Position numbers and translations under genes: made by a program. A stretch of DNA of 64,000 bases from Bacteroidota bacterium (GTDB lineage Bacteria > Bacteroidota > Bacteroidia > 2-12-FULL-35-15), in contig PLYN01000024.1 in the NCBI GenBank assembly GCA_003151815.1, positions 1-64,000 on the forward strand, in the 5' to 3' direction. The notes below the pieces were generated by a model. That model made no database searches. It saw nothing but the letters and a program-made list of their open reading frames with translations, and was not told the origin of the DNA. Positions 50,445 through 60,539 of the stretch are shown one piece after another. Each line of letters opens with the position of its first letter. The stretch's first letter is position 1.

Positions 50445-51140
50445 ATGTGTTTTTCAGCTGAAGCCAGTTTTGGAGCAAGTGTAATTCTTGGTACTGTGGG
50501 TGTTATAACAGTGAGACAAGTTCAAACCAAATCGCAATTGCCTTTTGCAATCATTCCTTTTATTTTTTCATTTCAACAGTTTACAGAAGGTGTTTTGTGG
50601 ATGACATTTCACAATAACAATCTTGCTTTTTTGCAGCCAATTGCTACTTACACTTTTTTAATATTTGCTCAGATTGTTTGGCCTACATGGGTTCCTCTTT
50701 CAATTGTTTTGCTTGAAAAGGATGTTAGACGTAAAAAAATATTATACGTTATTTTAGGATTAGGGATACTATGTTCGGTTTATATAACATATAGTTTTTT
50801 ATTCTACAATGTTCATTCTGAAATAAGTAATCATCATATTCAATATACTTTTGATTATCCTCATACAGCTCATTTTTTATGGTTAACAGGATTATTTTAT
50901 TTTATTCCAACAGTTGTTTCTACTTTTATTTCCAGCGTTAAAAGAATGCAAATTCTTGGAATAATTATTTTACTTTCTTGTCTTATTACTAGAATATTAA
51001 TGCAACAGCATTTTATTTCTGTATGGTGTTTCTTTGCTGCTCTTATAAGCGTAATTGTCCTTTTTATAATTTTCAGACTGCAAAAATCTGCAGATGTGCT
51101 TGATACCTTAACACCTCTATCTACAACCTTTCAAAGGTAG
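50445..51140 (+). CDS. DUF6629-like multi-TM membrane protein
   Basis: MCFSAEASFGASVILGTVGVITVRQVQTKSQLPFAIIPFIFSFQQFTEGVLW; about 7 TM helices. Confidence 0.7.
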   Translation: MCFSAEASFGASVILGTVGVITVRQVQTKSQLPFAIIPFIFSFQQFTEGVLWMTFHNNNLAFLQPIATYTFLIFAQIVWPTWVPLSIVLLEKDVRRKKILYVILGLGILCSVYITYSFLFYNVHSEISNHHIQYTFDYPHTAHFLWLTGLFYFIPTVVSTFISSVKRMQILGIIILLSCLITRILMQQHFISVWCFFAALISVIVLFIIFRLQKSADVLDTLTPLSTTFQR

Positions 51141-51352
51141 ATTTCCTGTTTACTTGCTTCGCTACCCTTCACAAAGAAATCAATCAGGCAATACAAATTT
51201 AAACTATCACGATAACTATTAAGATTCCTGTTTGGGCTATTGAAAATACCGCATCACCGAATACTGCTTTGTGGATACCCTTTTCTCTAATAGATTTGTT
51301 AGCGGAAGAAAATATGTTCATCATCTAAAAAGCAAAATATCAATAAATATCA

Positions 51353-52651
51353 ATGAAAAACCAGTTGCCAAAAGTTTTAATGTTAGGTTGGGAATTTCCA
51401 CCGATAATTAATGGAGGGTTAGGAGTTGCATGTCATGACCTTTCTTGTGCCATGTCAGAGTTGGCAAATATTACAATGGTTGTGCCCAAATCCAGTCCCG
51501 ACTTTAAAGTGAAAAACATGAACTTAATTGGTATCAACAATATCGATCCCAATAGCTATGCGGATTCTTTTGATAATTCTTTCAATAACAAATTACCTTT
51601 CAAACTTCACTCAGTTCCTTCCGATCTTAATCCATATCATTCAGAGGCAATAAATTCTCACAATAACCCACATGGTTATAGGGATTCAAGTGTGATGGGT
51701 GGAAGTGAAATGAGAGAATCTTTTAATATTGATAATTTATATGGAGGTGATGTTATTAATAAAGTTTTTCAATATGCTGAGATCACTTCCAACCTTGCTG
51801 CTAAAATCGATTTTGATGTTATTCATGCACATGACTGGATGACGATGCTTGCAGGTATTAAAATAAAACAACAAACAGGAAAACCTTTAGTGATGCATAT
51901 TCATTCTTTGGAAGTTGATAGGAGTGGGGTGGATAGTACAGGATGGGTGTATGACCTTGAAAAAAAAGGAATGGAATATGCTGATCTATTAATGCCGGTG
52001 AGCAATTTTACGGCAAATAATATTCATCAGTATTATGGAATAAAAAAAAATAAAATGTCTGTAATACACAATGGTAGTATTGTTGTAGAACCATTTAAAA
52101 GTAAAAGAACATTCAAAGAAAAAACAGTTTTATTTGTTGGTCGTCTTACAAGACAAAAAGGACCCGAAAGATTCTTGGATATCGCGTCAAAGGTGTTGGA
52201 AAAAAATCCTGATGTTAGATTTGTAATGGCAGGTGTTGGAGATTATTTTAAATCAATGCTTGAACAAAGTTCATATAAACATATTGGCAATCGTTTTCAC
52301 ATGACCGGATTTTTAAATCAGGAAAAACTTAGGTATTTGTTTTCTGTTAGTGATGTTTATTGCATGCCTTCCGTATCTGAACCTTTTGGATTATCTGCTG
52401 TTGAAGCAGCTCAATTTGGAATTCCTTGTGTTATTTCCAAACAATCGGGAGTAGCAGAGGTATTAAGTGGAGCATTAAAATTTAATCATTGGGATGTAAA
52501 CAAGGCTGCCAGTGACATTTTAAATTTACTAAGCGATTCCGTTCTAAGGAAGAAAGTAGTTGAGGATGCTTCCCATAATTTGCAAAATATAACCTGGAAT
52601 AATTCAGCACAAAAAATTATGAATGCCTATTCGTCAAACAATTTTATTTAA
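51353..52651 (+). CDS. Glycosyltransferase, glycogen-synthase-like (GT4/GT5 type)
   Basis: KVLMLGWEFPPIINGGLGVACHDLSCAMSELANITMVVPK; VLFVGRLTRQKGPERFLDIA; YCMPSVSEPFGLSAVEAAQFGIPCVISKQSGVAEVL. Confidence 0.9.
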   Translation: MKNQLPKVLMLGWEFPPIINGGLGVACHDLSCAMSELANITMVVPKSSPDFKVKNMNLIGINNIDPNSYADSFDNSFNNKLPFKLHSVPSDLNPYHSEAINSHNNPHGYRDSSVMGGSEMRESFNIDNLYGGDVINKVFQYAEITSNLAAKIDFDVIHAHDWMTMLAGIKIKQQTGKPLVMHIHSLEVDRSGVDSTGWVYDLEKKGMEYADLLMPVSNFTANNIHQYYGIKKNKMSVIHNGSIVVEPFKSKRTFKEKTVLFVGRLTRQKGPERFLDIASKVLEKNPDVRFVMAGVGDYFKSMLEQSSYKHIGNRFHMTGFLNQEKLRYLFSVSDVYCMPSVSEPFGLSAVEAAQFGIPCVISKQSGVAEVLSGALKFNHWDVNKAASDILNLLSDSVLRKKVVEDASHNLQNITWNNSAQKIMNAYSSNNFI

Positions 52652-52656
52652 ACATC

Positions 52657-53961
52657 ATGCCATCTATCTGCTTTTATTTTCAAGTACACCAACCCTTTAG
52701 AATAAGGGATTATTCTTTTTTTGATATTGGGAATTCTCATGTTTATGAGGATGATAAAAAGAATGAGGAGGTTTTAAACAAGGTAGCTGATAAATGCTAT
52801 ATCAAAACCAATCAAAAAATGTTGGAGCTCATTCATCGGCATCAAGGAAAATTTAAAATAAGTTATTCTTTAAGCGGAACAGCTATAGAGCAATTTGAAA
52901 AATACAGACCCGATGTTTTACAATCCTTTATTGACCTTGCAAATACAGGTTGTGTAGAATTTTTATCGGAAACATATTCCCATTCACTTAGTTTTATTTA
53001 TTCTAAAAATGAATTTAAAAGGCAAGTAGAAAAACATGCGCAAGTAATTAAAAAATATTTTAATCAGGTTCCGAAAGTTTTCAGAAATACGGAATTAATT
53101 TACAATAATGAATTGGCTTCATTTATTGAAGGTATGGGTTATAAAGGCATAATATGCGAAGGTGTCGACAGATTGCTCAATGGTAGAACTCCCAATTTTC
53201 TATATCAGCCGGTTGGAGCGAAAAATGTAAAATTATTATTAAAGAACTATACCCTATCAGATGATATTGCTTTTAGATTTTCCGATAAAGGCTGGAAAGA
53301 ATTTCCATTAACGGCAGATAAATTTAAAAACTGGGTGCATGATGTTGCCGGCAACGGTGAAACGGTGAATTTGTTCATGGACTATGAAACCTTTGGTGAA
53401 CACCAATGGGAGTCAACAGGAATTTTTAATTTCCTGGATCAGCTTCCCACTGAAATTTTAAAACATCCCGACTTTGATTTTAAAACTCCTTCTGAAGTTA
53501 TTGACTCTTATCCTGCAAGAGAAGTTTATGATGCACACGATTTTACTTCATGGGCAGACACGGAAAGAGACCTTTCTGCCTGGTTAAGCAATTCCATGCA
53601 AAAGGAATCCATTCAACGAATTTATTCTATTGAAAAAGATATATTGGCTTGTGGAGATCCTTCATTATTAAAGGTATGGGAACGACTTCAAACATCAGAT
53701 CATTATTATTATATGTGTACCAAATTTTGGAACGATGGAGATGTACATAAATATTTCAGTCCTTTTGATTCACCTTATGATGCCTATATGTATTTTATGA
53801 ATGTGTTCAGCGATTTAGAATGTTCATTGAAAGAGTTGCGCCTATCTAAAGAAAAGGCAGACAAAAAATCAAAAAAAATCGACCAACTGGCAGACATCTT
53901 AGCGTTTGGGAAGGAAGTAAAAATTAAACCGGTTAAAAAAAATAAATTGATATTGAATTAA
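52657..53961 (+). CDS. Glycoside hydrolase family 57 (alpha-amylase-like)
   Basis: MPSICFYFQVHQPFRIRDYSFFDIGNSHVYEDDKKNEEVLNKVADKCY; VNLFMDYETFGEHQWESTGIFNFLDQLPTEIL. Starts 5 bp after the GT gene. Confidence 0.93.
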   Translation: MPSICFYFQVHQPFRIRDYSFFDIGNSHVYEDDKKNEEVLNKVADKCYIKTNQKMLELIHRHQGKFKISYSLSGTAIEQFEKYRPDVLQSFIDLANTGCVEFLSETYSHSLSFIYSKNEFKRQVEKHAQVIKKYFNQVPKVFRNTELIYNNELASFIEGMGYKGIICEGVDRLLNGRTPNFLYQPVGAKNVKLLLKNYTLSDDIAFRFSDKGWKEFPLTADKFKNWVHDVAGNGETVNLFMDYETFGEHQWESTGIFNFLDQLPTEILKHPDFDFKTPSEVIDSYPAREVYDAHDFTSWADTERDLSAWLSNSMQKESIQRIYSIEKDILACGDPSLLKVWERLQTSDHYYYMCTKFWNDGDVHKYFSPFDSPYDAYMYFMNVFSDLECSLKELRLSKEKADKKSKKIDQLADILAFGKEVKIKPVKKNKLILN

Positions 53962-53971
53962 ATAAATTATT

Positions 53972-56782
53972 ATGAAAAAAAAGCTACTTGTAAGTTTGTG
54001 TTTATTAGCTATCTCAAATATTGTATCTTCTCAGAATTTACTTTGGTCAAAAAAAATAGAGCAGTCCACTGTTTGTGTAAGCAAAGGTTTAATGACTGAT
54101 AAAAATGGAATTGTGTATTCGTATGGATCGAGAAGTCTTGACAATAATCAAAATCCTGCAACTCCACCTTTAAATGATACTTCAGGATCATTCTTACAAA
54201 GTTATTCGACTAATGGAGCCTTGCTTTTTTCAAAAAGGTGGGTAATTCCTTTTTATATTGAGAAGATGGAATATGATGGAAATCTAAACATTTATTTTTC
54301 CGGAACATTTATTGGTACTCAGATAATTGATGGAATTACAATTGTAAGCGAGGGTAATTTGGATGGTGTTACAGGTAAGATGGATCTAACAGGTCATATC
54401 CTTTGGATGAAAACTTTTGGTGGAAGTGGTGGAGATAGAGGGAATGGGATTTGTTTTAATTCAGCAGATAACAGTGTTTATGCAACCGGAGATATCAGAG
54501 ATACTTTATCTCTAAATAATTCTTTTGTATCCATCAATCAACAATCGGCAATTATTGTGCATTATTCTTCAACCGGAACTTTCATCAATCACAAGTTATA
54601 TGATTTTGTATCAAACAGAAATTTGGGAAATATTAATTCGGGAAGAGAGATTTGCAAAGATCAATCAGGAAATTTTTTCTTATTGATGGATCGCGATGGT
54701 CAAACGCCACTTTCGATTGCGAGTACACAAGACACTGTTACCGGTCCGATAATGGGAAGGTATGTCATAAAATTAAATTCTAATTTAGATACTGTTTGGT
54801 CAACTTATATCATTGGGCCAGCAGCTTATTACGGATGGGACTGCAAAGATTTAAGGGCAGCAGCGAATGGCGATGTTTATATTGCCTGGGAAGGTAATGG
54901 TAAATATGGAGGCGATGCATACTTATCGAGATTGAATGGAAGCACAGGACAAATAAACTGGAATTACCATAATCAAGATGGATCCTATGCTGATCTGTTT
55001 ATTGATGTTAACACTGTTTATCTTATTGGTAATGAAGGTGCAAATGGTTGTCCTTGCCAAGACAACAACGCAGGTTATTATGTGCTGAAGAAATTTGATT
55101 CTAATAACGCACTTTTAGGAGAAACAAGATTTTCAAATGTTTATTTAAATAGTATTACGAAAGACGTATCCGGAAATCTGTTTGTGACCGGTAATTTTAG
55201 TGAAAAAACAGTGATTATCGGGAAGGATACGTTATCGGGAGACATCGACACCTTATTTTCTCCGGGATTACCTCGTTATTACGGAAGATTTCTCACTAAA
55301 TTAAGTGATATTAATTGTATTGCTCCGATTATTTCTGTTTCTGTTCCTATCTCATCCAGCGGAGGACAGTCTTATCCGCTTTGTTCTGGTAATGCGGCTA
55401 CTTTAACAGTAAATTTAACTCAAGGAACTTTTGTCTGGTCCAATGGTGTTACAGGCACTCACACGGATGTTACCGTTACAGGTTTTTATTCTGTTATAAA
55501 TACTCAAGCCAGTGGCTGCATAGCATATTCTCTACCTGTGGATATAGAAGTTAACGGTGTTACTCCGGGAGCAATTTTCGGAAATACAACAATATGTTCA
55601 GGGACTATAAATACATATAGCATTACTCCCGTGAACGGTGCATCAGATTACACATGGACATTGCCACCGGGATGGACAGGCACTTCGACATCAAATAAAA
55701 TTAACGCAACAGCAAGCACAACAAGTGGAAACATTAGTGTTACAGAAAACAATATATGTGGTACATCCGCTGCCCGAACGTTTAGCGTTACCGTTGGGGC
55801 TACTTCTATTGCCACTCCGGGATCAATTTCCGGAAATACTACCGTGTGTTCAGGAAGCTCGAATACATATAGCATAACTGCTGTTAGCGATGCATCATCT
55901 TATATCTGGACAATTCCTTCAGGATGGACAGGCTCTTCCACAACCAATTTAATTAATACAACTGCAAGCACAACAAGCGGAATCATTACCGTTAAAGGAA
56001 CAAGCAGCTGCGGTACATCTGCTTCCCGAACATTTAATGTTAACATTAATGCTGCATCCTCCGGCACACCGAGAGTAATTTCAGGAGATGCAACGGTATG
56101 CTTCGGGAGTTCAAATACATATAGTATTAATGCTATAAACAGCTCATCGTCTTTTATATGGACCTTGCCTTCAGGATGGAGCGGCTCTTCCACATCAACT
56201 TCAATTAACACTACAGCAGGCGCAACAAGCGGAAATATCAGCGTTACTGAAAACGGACTTTGTGGTGTGTACACGCCTAAAACAATTACAGTTCAGGCTA
56301 TTGATAATACGGTTACTCAAACAGGAGATACTTTAACCGCTAATATGAATAATGCAACTTATCAATGGATCGATTGCAGTAATAATGCAACGATTACGAA
56401 TGCAACAAATCAAGATTTTATTCCATCTGCTTCCGGTACATACGCCGTTATCATCACGAAAAATAGTTGTATGGATACTTCCGCATGTAACAATTTTGTA
56501 ATGACAGGAATTGTAAATGTTTCGGTAGCAACTGAGTTTTCTGTCTTTCCAAATCCTACAGACAATTTCATTAATATTAATTATAAAAGCAATGAATTAA
56601 ATGGTGGTTTTTCTTTAGAAATAAAAAATATACTGGGACAAACTGTTTATGCATCAGCTATCTCATCATTTCAAGGAGAATATAAAAATGCTATTGATTT
56701 AAGTAAAGAGCATTCAGGAATTTATTTTGTGCAAATAATTGCCGGCGGAAAAACAATAGTGAAAAAGATTATTTTGAATTAA
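53972..56782 (+). CDS. Secreted multidomain protein: N-terminal beta-propeller-like part, PKD/Ig-like repeats, T9SS type-A CTD
   Basis: Three tandem about 80-aa repeats (SGNTTICSGTINTYSITPVNGASDYTWTLPPGWTGTSTSNKINATASTTSGNISV...); CTD VFPNPTDNFININYKSN...GIYFVQIIAGGKTIVKKIILN. Confidence 0.85.
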   Translation: MKKKLLVSLCLLAISNIVSSQNLLWSKKIEQSTVCVSKGLMTDKNGIVYSYGSRSLDNNQNPATPPLNDTSGSFLQSYSTNGALLFSKRWVIPFYIEKMEYDGNLNIYFSGTFIGTQIIDGITIVSEGNLDGVTGKMDLTGHILWMKTFGGSGGDRGNGICFNSADNSVYATGDIRDTLSLNNSFVSINQQSAIIVHYSSTGTFINHKLYDFVSNRNLGNINSGREICKDQSGNFFLLMDRDGQTPLSIASTQDTVTGPIMGRYVIKLNSNLDTVWSTYIIGPAAYYGWDCKDLRAAANGDVYIAWEGNGKYGGDAYLSRLNGSTGQINWNYHNQDGSYADLFIDVNTVYLIGNEGANGCPCQDNNAGYYVLKKFDSNNALLGETRFSNVYLNSITKDVSGNLFVTGNFSEKTVIIGKDTLSGDIDTLFSPGLPRYYGRFLTKLSDINCIAPIISVSVPISSSGGQSYPLCSGNAATLTVNLTQGTFVWSNGVTGTHTDVTVTGFYSVINTQASGCIAYSLPVDIEVNGVTPGAIFGNTTICSGTINTYSITPVNGASDYTWTLPPGWTGTSTSNKINATASTTSGNISVTENNICGTSAARTFSVTVGATSIATPGSISGNTTVCSGSSNTYSITAVSDASSYIWTIPSGWTGSSTTNLINTTASTTSGIITVKGTSSCGTSASRTFNVNINAASSGTPRVISGDATVCFGSSNTYSINAINSSSSFIWTLPSGWSGSSTSTSINTTAGATSGNISVTENGLCGVYTPKTITVQAIDNTVTQTGDTLTANMNNATYQWIDCSNNATITNATNQDFIPSASGTYAVIITKNSCMDTSACNNFVMTGIVNVSVATEFSVFPNPTDNFININYKSNELNGGFSLEIKNILGQTVYASAISSFQGEYKNAIDLSKEHSGIYFVQIIAGGKTIVKKIILN

Positions 56783-56790
56783 ATTCGATA

Positions 56791-56862
56791 TGCTGCGCTC
56801 GTTTCTCTCCTACACTCGAAATGCCCAGTGCGACGTCATTCCGAGCGATTGAGGAATCTCAT
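56791..56862. repeat. Degenerate extragenic palindrome (REP-like), copy 1
   Basis: tgctgcgctcgtttctctcctacactcgaaatgcccagtgcgacgtcattccgagcgattgaggaat. Confidence 0.6.
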
Positions 56863-56993
56863 TAAAAAATGTATAAGAGTTTTCCCGATAACCATTTTAA
56901 TTACTCCTTAGACTATTTTAAATCCCTTCTCAACGAATATGTAAAACGGAAACAAAATCCTTAAATATCTTTATAAAAATAATTAGGGCTATC

Positions 56994-57380
56994 ATGAAAA
57001 ATAAAAATCAATTACCTTTTATGTATTATGAATTAATTAACAAAAAATTATTCCTTCTTCTGTTAATAGTGATTCTATTTATAGCATTAAAATCAAATGC
57101 TCAAACCGTTTCATCTCCAAAAAATATTGATGAAGTTGAAGTTGTAAGTGATGAGTTAAATAATAAAATGAATATAGAATTTAGCACAGAAAAGGAAATA
57201 TATAATTTGTTGGTTTTAATTACAGATAGTCTTGGGCAAACTGTTTTCCTTGATAATCGTTATCGTTTTAAAGGAGATTATAAGCATAGTATTGACTTTA
57301 AAAACTATAATAAAGGACCGTATTCAATTAAAATAATTGGTGATAATGAAAAGATCATTAAAAAAGTTGATGTAAAATAA
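56994..57380 (+). CDS. Small secreted protein made essentially of a T9SS type-A-like C-terminal domain
   Basis: Signal segment LFLLLLIVILFIALKSNAQ, then NKMNIEFSTEKEIYNLLVLITDSLGQTVFLDNRYRFKGDYKHSIDFKNYNKGPYSIKIIGDNEKIIKKVDVK. Confidence 0.6.
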   Translation: MKNKNQLPFMYYELINKKLFLLLLIVILFIALKSNAQTVSSPKNIDEVEVVSDELNNKMNIEFSTEKEIYNLLVLITDSLGQTVFLDNRYRFKGDYKHSIDFKNYNKGPYSIKIIGDNEKIIKKVDVK

Positions 57381-57426
57381 TACCATTTGTAAATATATTT
57401 TAGTCTAATATTTAACGCTAACACAC

Positions 57427-57482
57427 TTTCTCGACTACGCTCGAAATGACAGTGCGCAGTCATTTCGAGCGTAGTCGAGAAA
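57427..57482. repeat. Extragenic palindrome (REP-like), copy 2: perfect 24-bp inverted repeat
   Basis: TTTCTCGACTACGCTCGAAATGAC (57427-57450) / GTCATTTCGAGCGTAGTCGAGAAA (57459-57482), loop AGTGCGCA. Confidence 0.92.
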
Positions 57483-57582
57483 CGAGCGTGGCATTGCAAC
57501 ATCAGACTATTTTGAATGTATAATTGAAATAAGTTGTTTTATTTCTGACGATTCGATAAAAATTATTAAATATTGTCTAAAC

Positions 57583-60366
57583 ATGAAAATAAAAGTACAC
57601 AGATATTTGAAAATATTTTTAGTTTGTCTTTCATTTAGTTTATCTATACATAATTCATTCGGACAACTTTTAAAATCAATTGTATATGATTTTGATGGCT
57701 TAGATATAAATCAGACAGATTTGCCGGAAGGAGATTATTCGGCATTAGATCTTAGCTACAAGGTTGCTGCAAATCCTCTTCCGGCAAACGATATGATAGG
57801 TGATCGGGTTTTAAAATTGAACCTTGTATGGAATAATGGGTATGGCACTTTTGGACGGGGGATTTCTCGTTTTATAGAATTTAATCCGAATACGGATATG
57901 TTTAATTTTTATTTTTATAATCCCGTTTCAAATAATCAGAGTGCAACTTTCGATGTAGTGATCACTGATGATGACAATCAAAATAACACGTATGAAAGCG
58001 ATTCTGATGATACGTGGAAAAAAAGTTTTACAGTTGCGGGTTCATCGGGTTGGCAATTATTTTCTGTTCCATTAAGTTCTTTTACCGATAGTAATACAGG
58101 AGGAAATGGAATTTTTGACATCGCTTTTACCAATAATGCCGGCATGTTGCTGATGGTCGAATTTCAATTTACCAAACCTGCTGTGGGAGTGAGCAATCCA
58201 ATTTTTTATTTAGATATGATAAATTTTTCAGATGGAAATTTACCAACAGGCTCTACAGTTTTTGATTTGCCTCCGAAAAATTCCGCTGATTATTGTCGAC
58301 TTGGTGCTTTTCAAGATAATCCTCGTGGACAGGAATATTTAATTCCTTCACAGGTAGAAAGTTTATTTCCTGTTGTATCAGGGAAAAAATTAAAGTACGC
58401 AAACTATTTTCTTGATTTTGCTTATGATGGAACCACTGTCGCAAAAGAATTGCCCGGAGTTGAAGTTCAGAATTTAATAACTAATGGTTACCGACCCATC
58501 ATTACCTGGGAACCGATGTTTCAAGGCTATGATAGATTAGATCCAAAGCAACCACGATTAAATAATATTATTAATGGTGATTACAATTCCTATATAGATC
58601 AATTTGCAGATAAAATAAAATCATATACCGATACTGTCATTATTCGGTTTATGCATGAGTTTGAAGGTAATTGGTATTCATGGTCATTATCCCAAAACGG
58701 AAATGATCCTGCGTTATATGTTTCAGCATTCCGTACAGTAGTTGACCGTTTTCGTGCAAGAGGTGCTAGCAACGTGAAGTGGATGTGGTGTGTCAATTCT
58801 GATTATTTTCCATACCAGTCTTACAACTGGATTGTTCCGGCATATCCCGGTGATAATTATGTGGATATTATCGCCAATGATATTTATAATAATCATTATC
58901 CTACTGATTTACCTTGGTGGAGATCTTTCAGATGGCAAATGACTGAAAGTTATTATTACCTCACCAAATATTTTCCTCAAAAGCCTTTGTACATGTGCGA
59001 ATTGGGTTGTAGAGAGAGAAAAAGTACTGAAGATACAACATCGGAAAGCAAAGGTGCTTGGTTTGCAAGAATGGATAAAGAATTGCAATCGAATTATCAT
59101 AAAACAAGGGCATTGATTTTTTTTAATGCTGCTCCTGATCAAAATTGGTTTATTAATTCATCAACTTCAGCATTACAATCTCTCACTGATAATATTTGGG
59201 GAGATGATTATTATTTTGGAATAGCAAATACCAATGCTCCTCCTGCTATTACTACTCAACCAGTTAACAAAACAGTTTCACAAGGACAATCCGCAACATT
59301 CAATGTTGCGGCATCGGGAGCAGCGCCTCTTACTTATCAATGGCAAAAAAACGGCGTTAATATTTCCGGCGCTAATGCGGCTTCTTATACAATAAATAGT
59401 GTACAATCGGCTGATGCCGGATCATACAGAGCAATCGTAACTAATAGTTTTAGCAATGCCACAAGTAATGCCGCGACTCTTACTGTAAGCGCCACTGTTA
59501 CTTGCACTCCACCACCAGCACCCACAGGAGCCAATGCCACTATATGCGCTAACAAAACCGCTAATTTATCAGCAACCGGAACAGGCACTTTAGGTTGGTA
59601 CAGTCAAGCCGTAGCAGGTAATTATTTAGGAGGGGGAGCAAATTACACCACACCAATATTAACTACAAATACTACATATTATGTTCAAGATAGTACCTGT
59701 GCAGTAAGTTCAACGCGCAAAGCAGTGCTTGTTACAGTATTGCAAACTACAACAAGTAGTCAAACAGATACAATTTGTGCAGGACAAAATTTAGCAGTTG
59801 GTACTCACACATACTCTGTTAGTGGCACATATCTCGATACATTAACAGCAGTCAGCACTTGTGATAGCATAGTTACTACTCACTTAACTGTATCAACAGC
59901 TACCAACTGTGTACCTACTACACCAATAATTACTTTGAATGGAACAACCTTAACATCAAGTTCAACAACTGGTAATCAATGGTATTTCAATGGAAATATT
60001 ATTACAGGAGCGACAGCACAAAACTATACTGCTACACAAAATGGAAATTACATTGTTAAAGTTAATGGTTCGGCTACTTCTGCACCATATAGTGTAACAA
60101 CCACAACAGGTATTGTTGAAAATAGTTTTGCAAGTACAATAAATATTTATCCTAATCCTTTTTCTTCATCAACCACCATTGCATTTGCTCAAGAGCAAAA
60201 AAAAACCACCATAAAAATAATGGATGTGTTGGGTTGTGAAATAAGAGCAATATACTTTACAGGAACACAATGTGTAATAGAAAAAGGAGAAATGAAGGAA
60301 GGGATTTATTTTGTGCAAATAATTGCAGATAGAAAAATAATAGTTAAAAAAATTATTTTGAATTAA
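57583..60366 (+). CDS. Secreted GH26-like glycoside hydrolase with N-terminal CBM-like region, Ig domains and T9SS type-A CTD
   Basis: IIRFMHEFEGNWYSWSLSQNGNDPALYVSAFRTVVDRFRARGASNVKWMWCVNSD; KPLYMCELGCRERKST; Ig domain ITTQPVNKTVSQGQSATFNVAASGAAPLTYQWQKNGVNISGANAASYTI; CTD IYPNPFSSSTTIAF...GIYFVQIIADRKIIVKKIILN. Confidence 0.88.
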   Translation: MKIKVHRYLKIFLVCLSFSLSIHNSFGQLLKSIVYDFDGLDINQTDLPEGDYSALDLSYKVAANPLPANDMIGDRVLKLNLVWNNGYGTFGRGISRFIEFNPNTDMFNFYFYNPVSNNQSATFDVVITDDDNQNNTYESDSDDTWKKSFTVAGSSGWQLFSVPLSSFTDSNTGGNGIFDIAFTNNAGMLLMVEFQFTKPAVGVSNPIFYLDMINFSDGNLPTGSTVFDLPPKNSADYCRLGAFQDNPRGQEYLIPSQVESLFPVVSGKKLKYANYFLDFAYDGTTVAKELPGVEVQNLITNGYRPIITWEPMFQGYDRLDPKQPRLNNIINGDYNSYIDQFADKIKSYTDTVIIRFMHEFEGNWYSWSLSQNGNDPALYVSAFRTVVDRFRARGASNVKWMWCVNSDYFPYQSYNWIVPAYPGDNYVDIIANDIYNNHYPTDLPWWRSFRWQMTESYYYLTKYFPQKPLYMCELGCRERKSTEDTTSESKGAWFARMDKELQSNYHKTRALIFFNAAPDQNWFINSSTSALQSLTDNIWGDDYYFGIANTNAPPAITTQPVNKTVSQGQSATFNVAASGAAPLTYQWQKNGVNISGANAASYTINSVQSADAGSYRAIVTNSFSNATSNAATLTVSATVTCTPPPAPTGANATICANKTANLSATGTGTLGWYSQAVAGNYLGGGANYTTPILTTNTTYYVQDSTCAVSSTRKAVLVTVLQTTTSSQTDTICAGQNLAVGTHTYSVSGTYLDTLTAVSTCDSIVTTHLTVSTATNCVPTTPIITLNGTTLTSSSTTGNQWYFNGNIITGATAQNYTATQNGNYIVKVNGSATSAPYSVTTTTGIVENSFASTINIYPNPFSSSTTIAFAQEQKKTTIKIMDVLGCEIRAIYFTGTQCVIEKGEMKEGIYFVQIIADRKIIVKKIILN

Positions 60367-60373
60367 ATTTGAT

Positions 60374-60470
60374 ATGCCGCGCTCGTTTCTCGATGGAGTT
60401 TATCCAGAGCGAAGCCGAAGGGCTCGAAATGACAGTGCGCCGTCATTTCGAGCGTAGTCGAGAAACGAGC
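60374..60470. repeat. Extragenic palindrome (REP-like), copy 3, with an insertion/replacement in the left arm
   Basis: gccgcgctcgtttctcga-tggagtttatccagagcgaagccgaaggg-ctcgaaatgacagtgcgccgtcatttcgagcgtagtcgagaaacgagc. Confidence 0.85.
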
Positions 60471-60539
60471 ATTCTGCGTTGAAGCAAACATATCGGGAAT
60501 TGTGTTAGATTTTAAATATTAGAAAAAATATATTTACCA

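Noticed and set aside
55638-56274. Overlapping plus and minus ORFs in the PKD-repeat region (79, 75 and 124 aa)
   Set aside because: Shadow frames of the tandem Ser/Thr-rich repeats of the 936-aa secreted protein.
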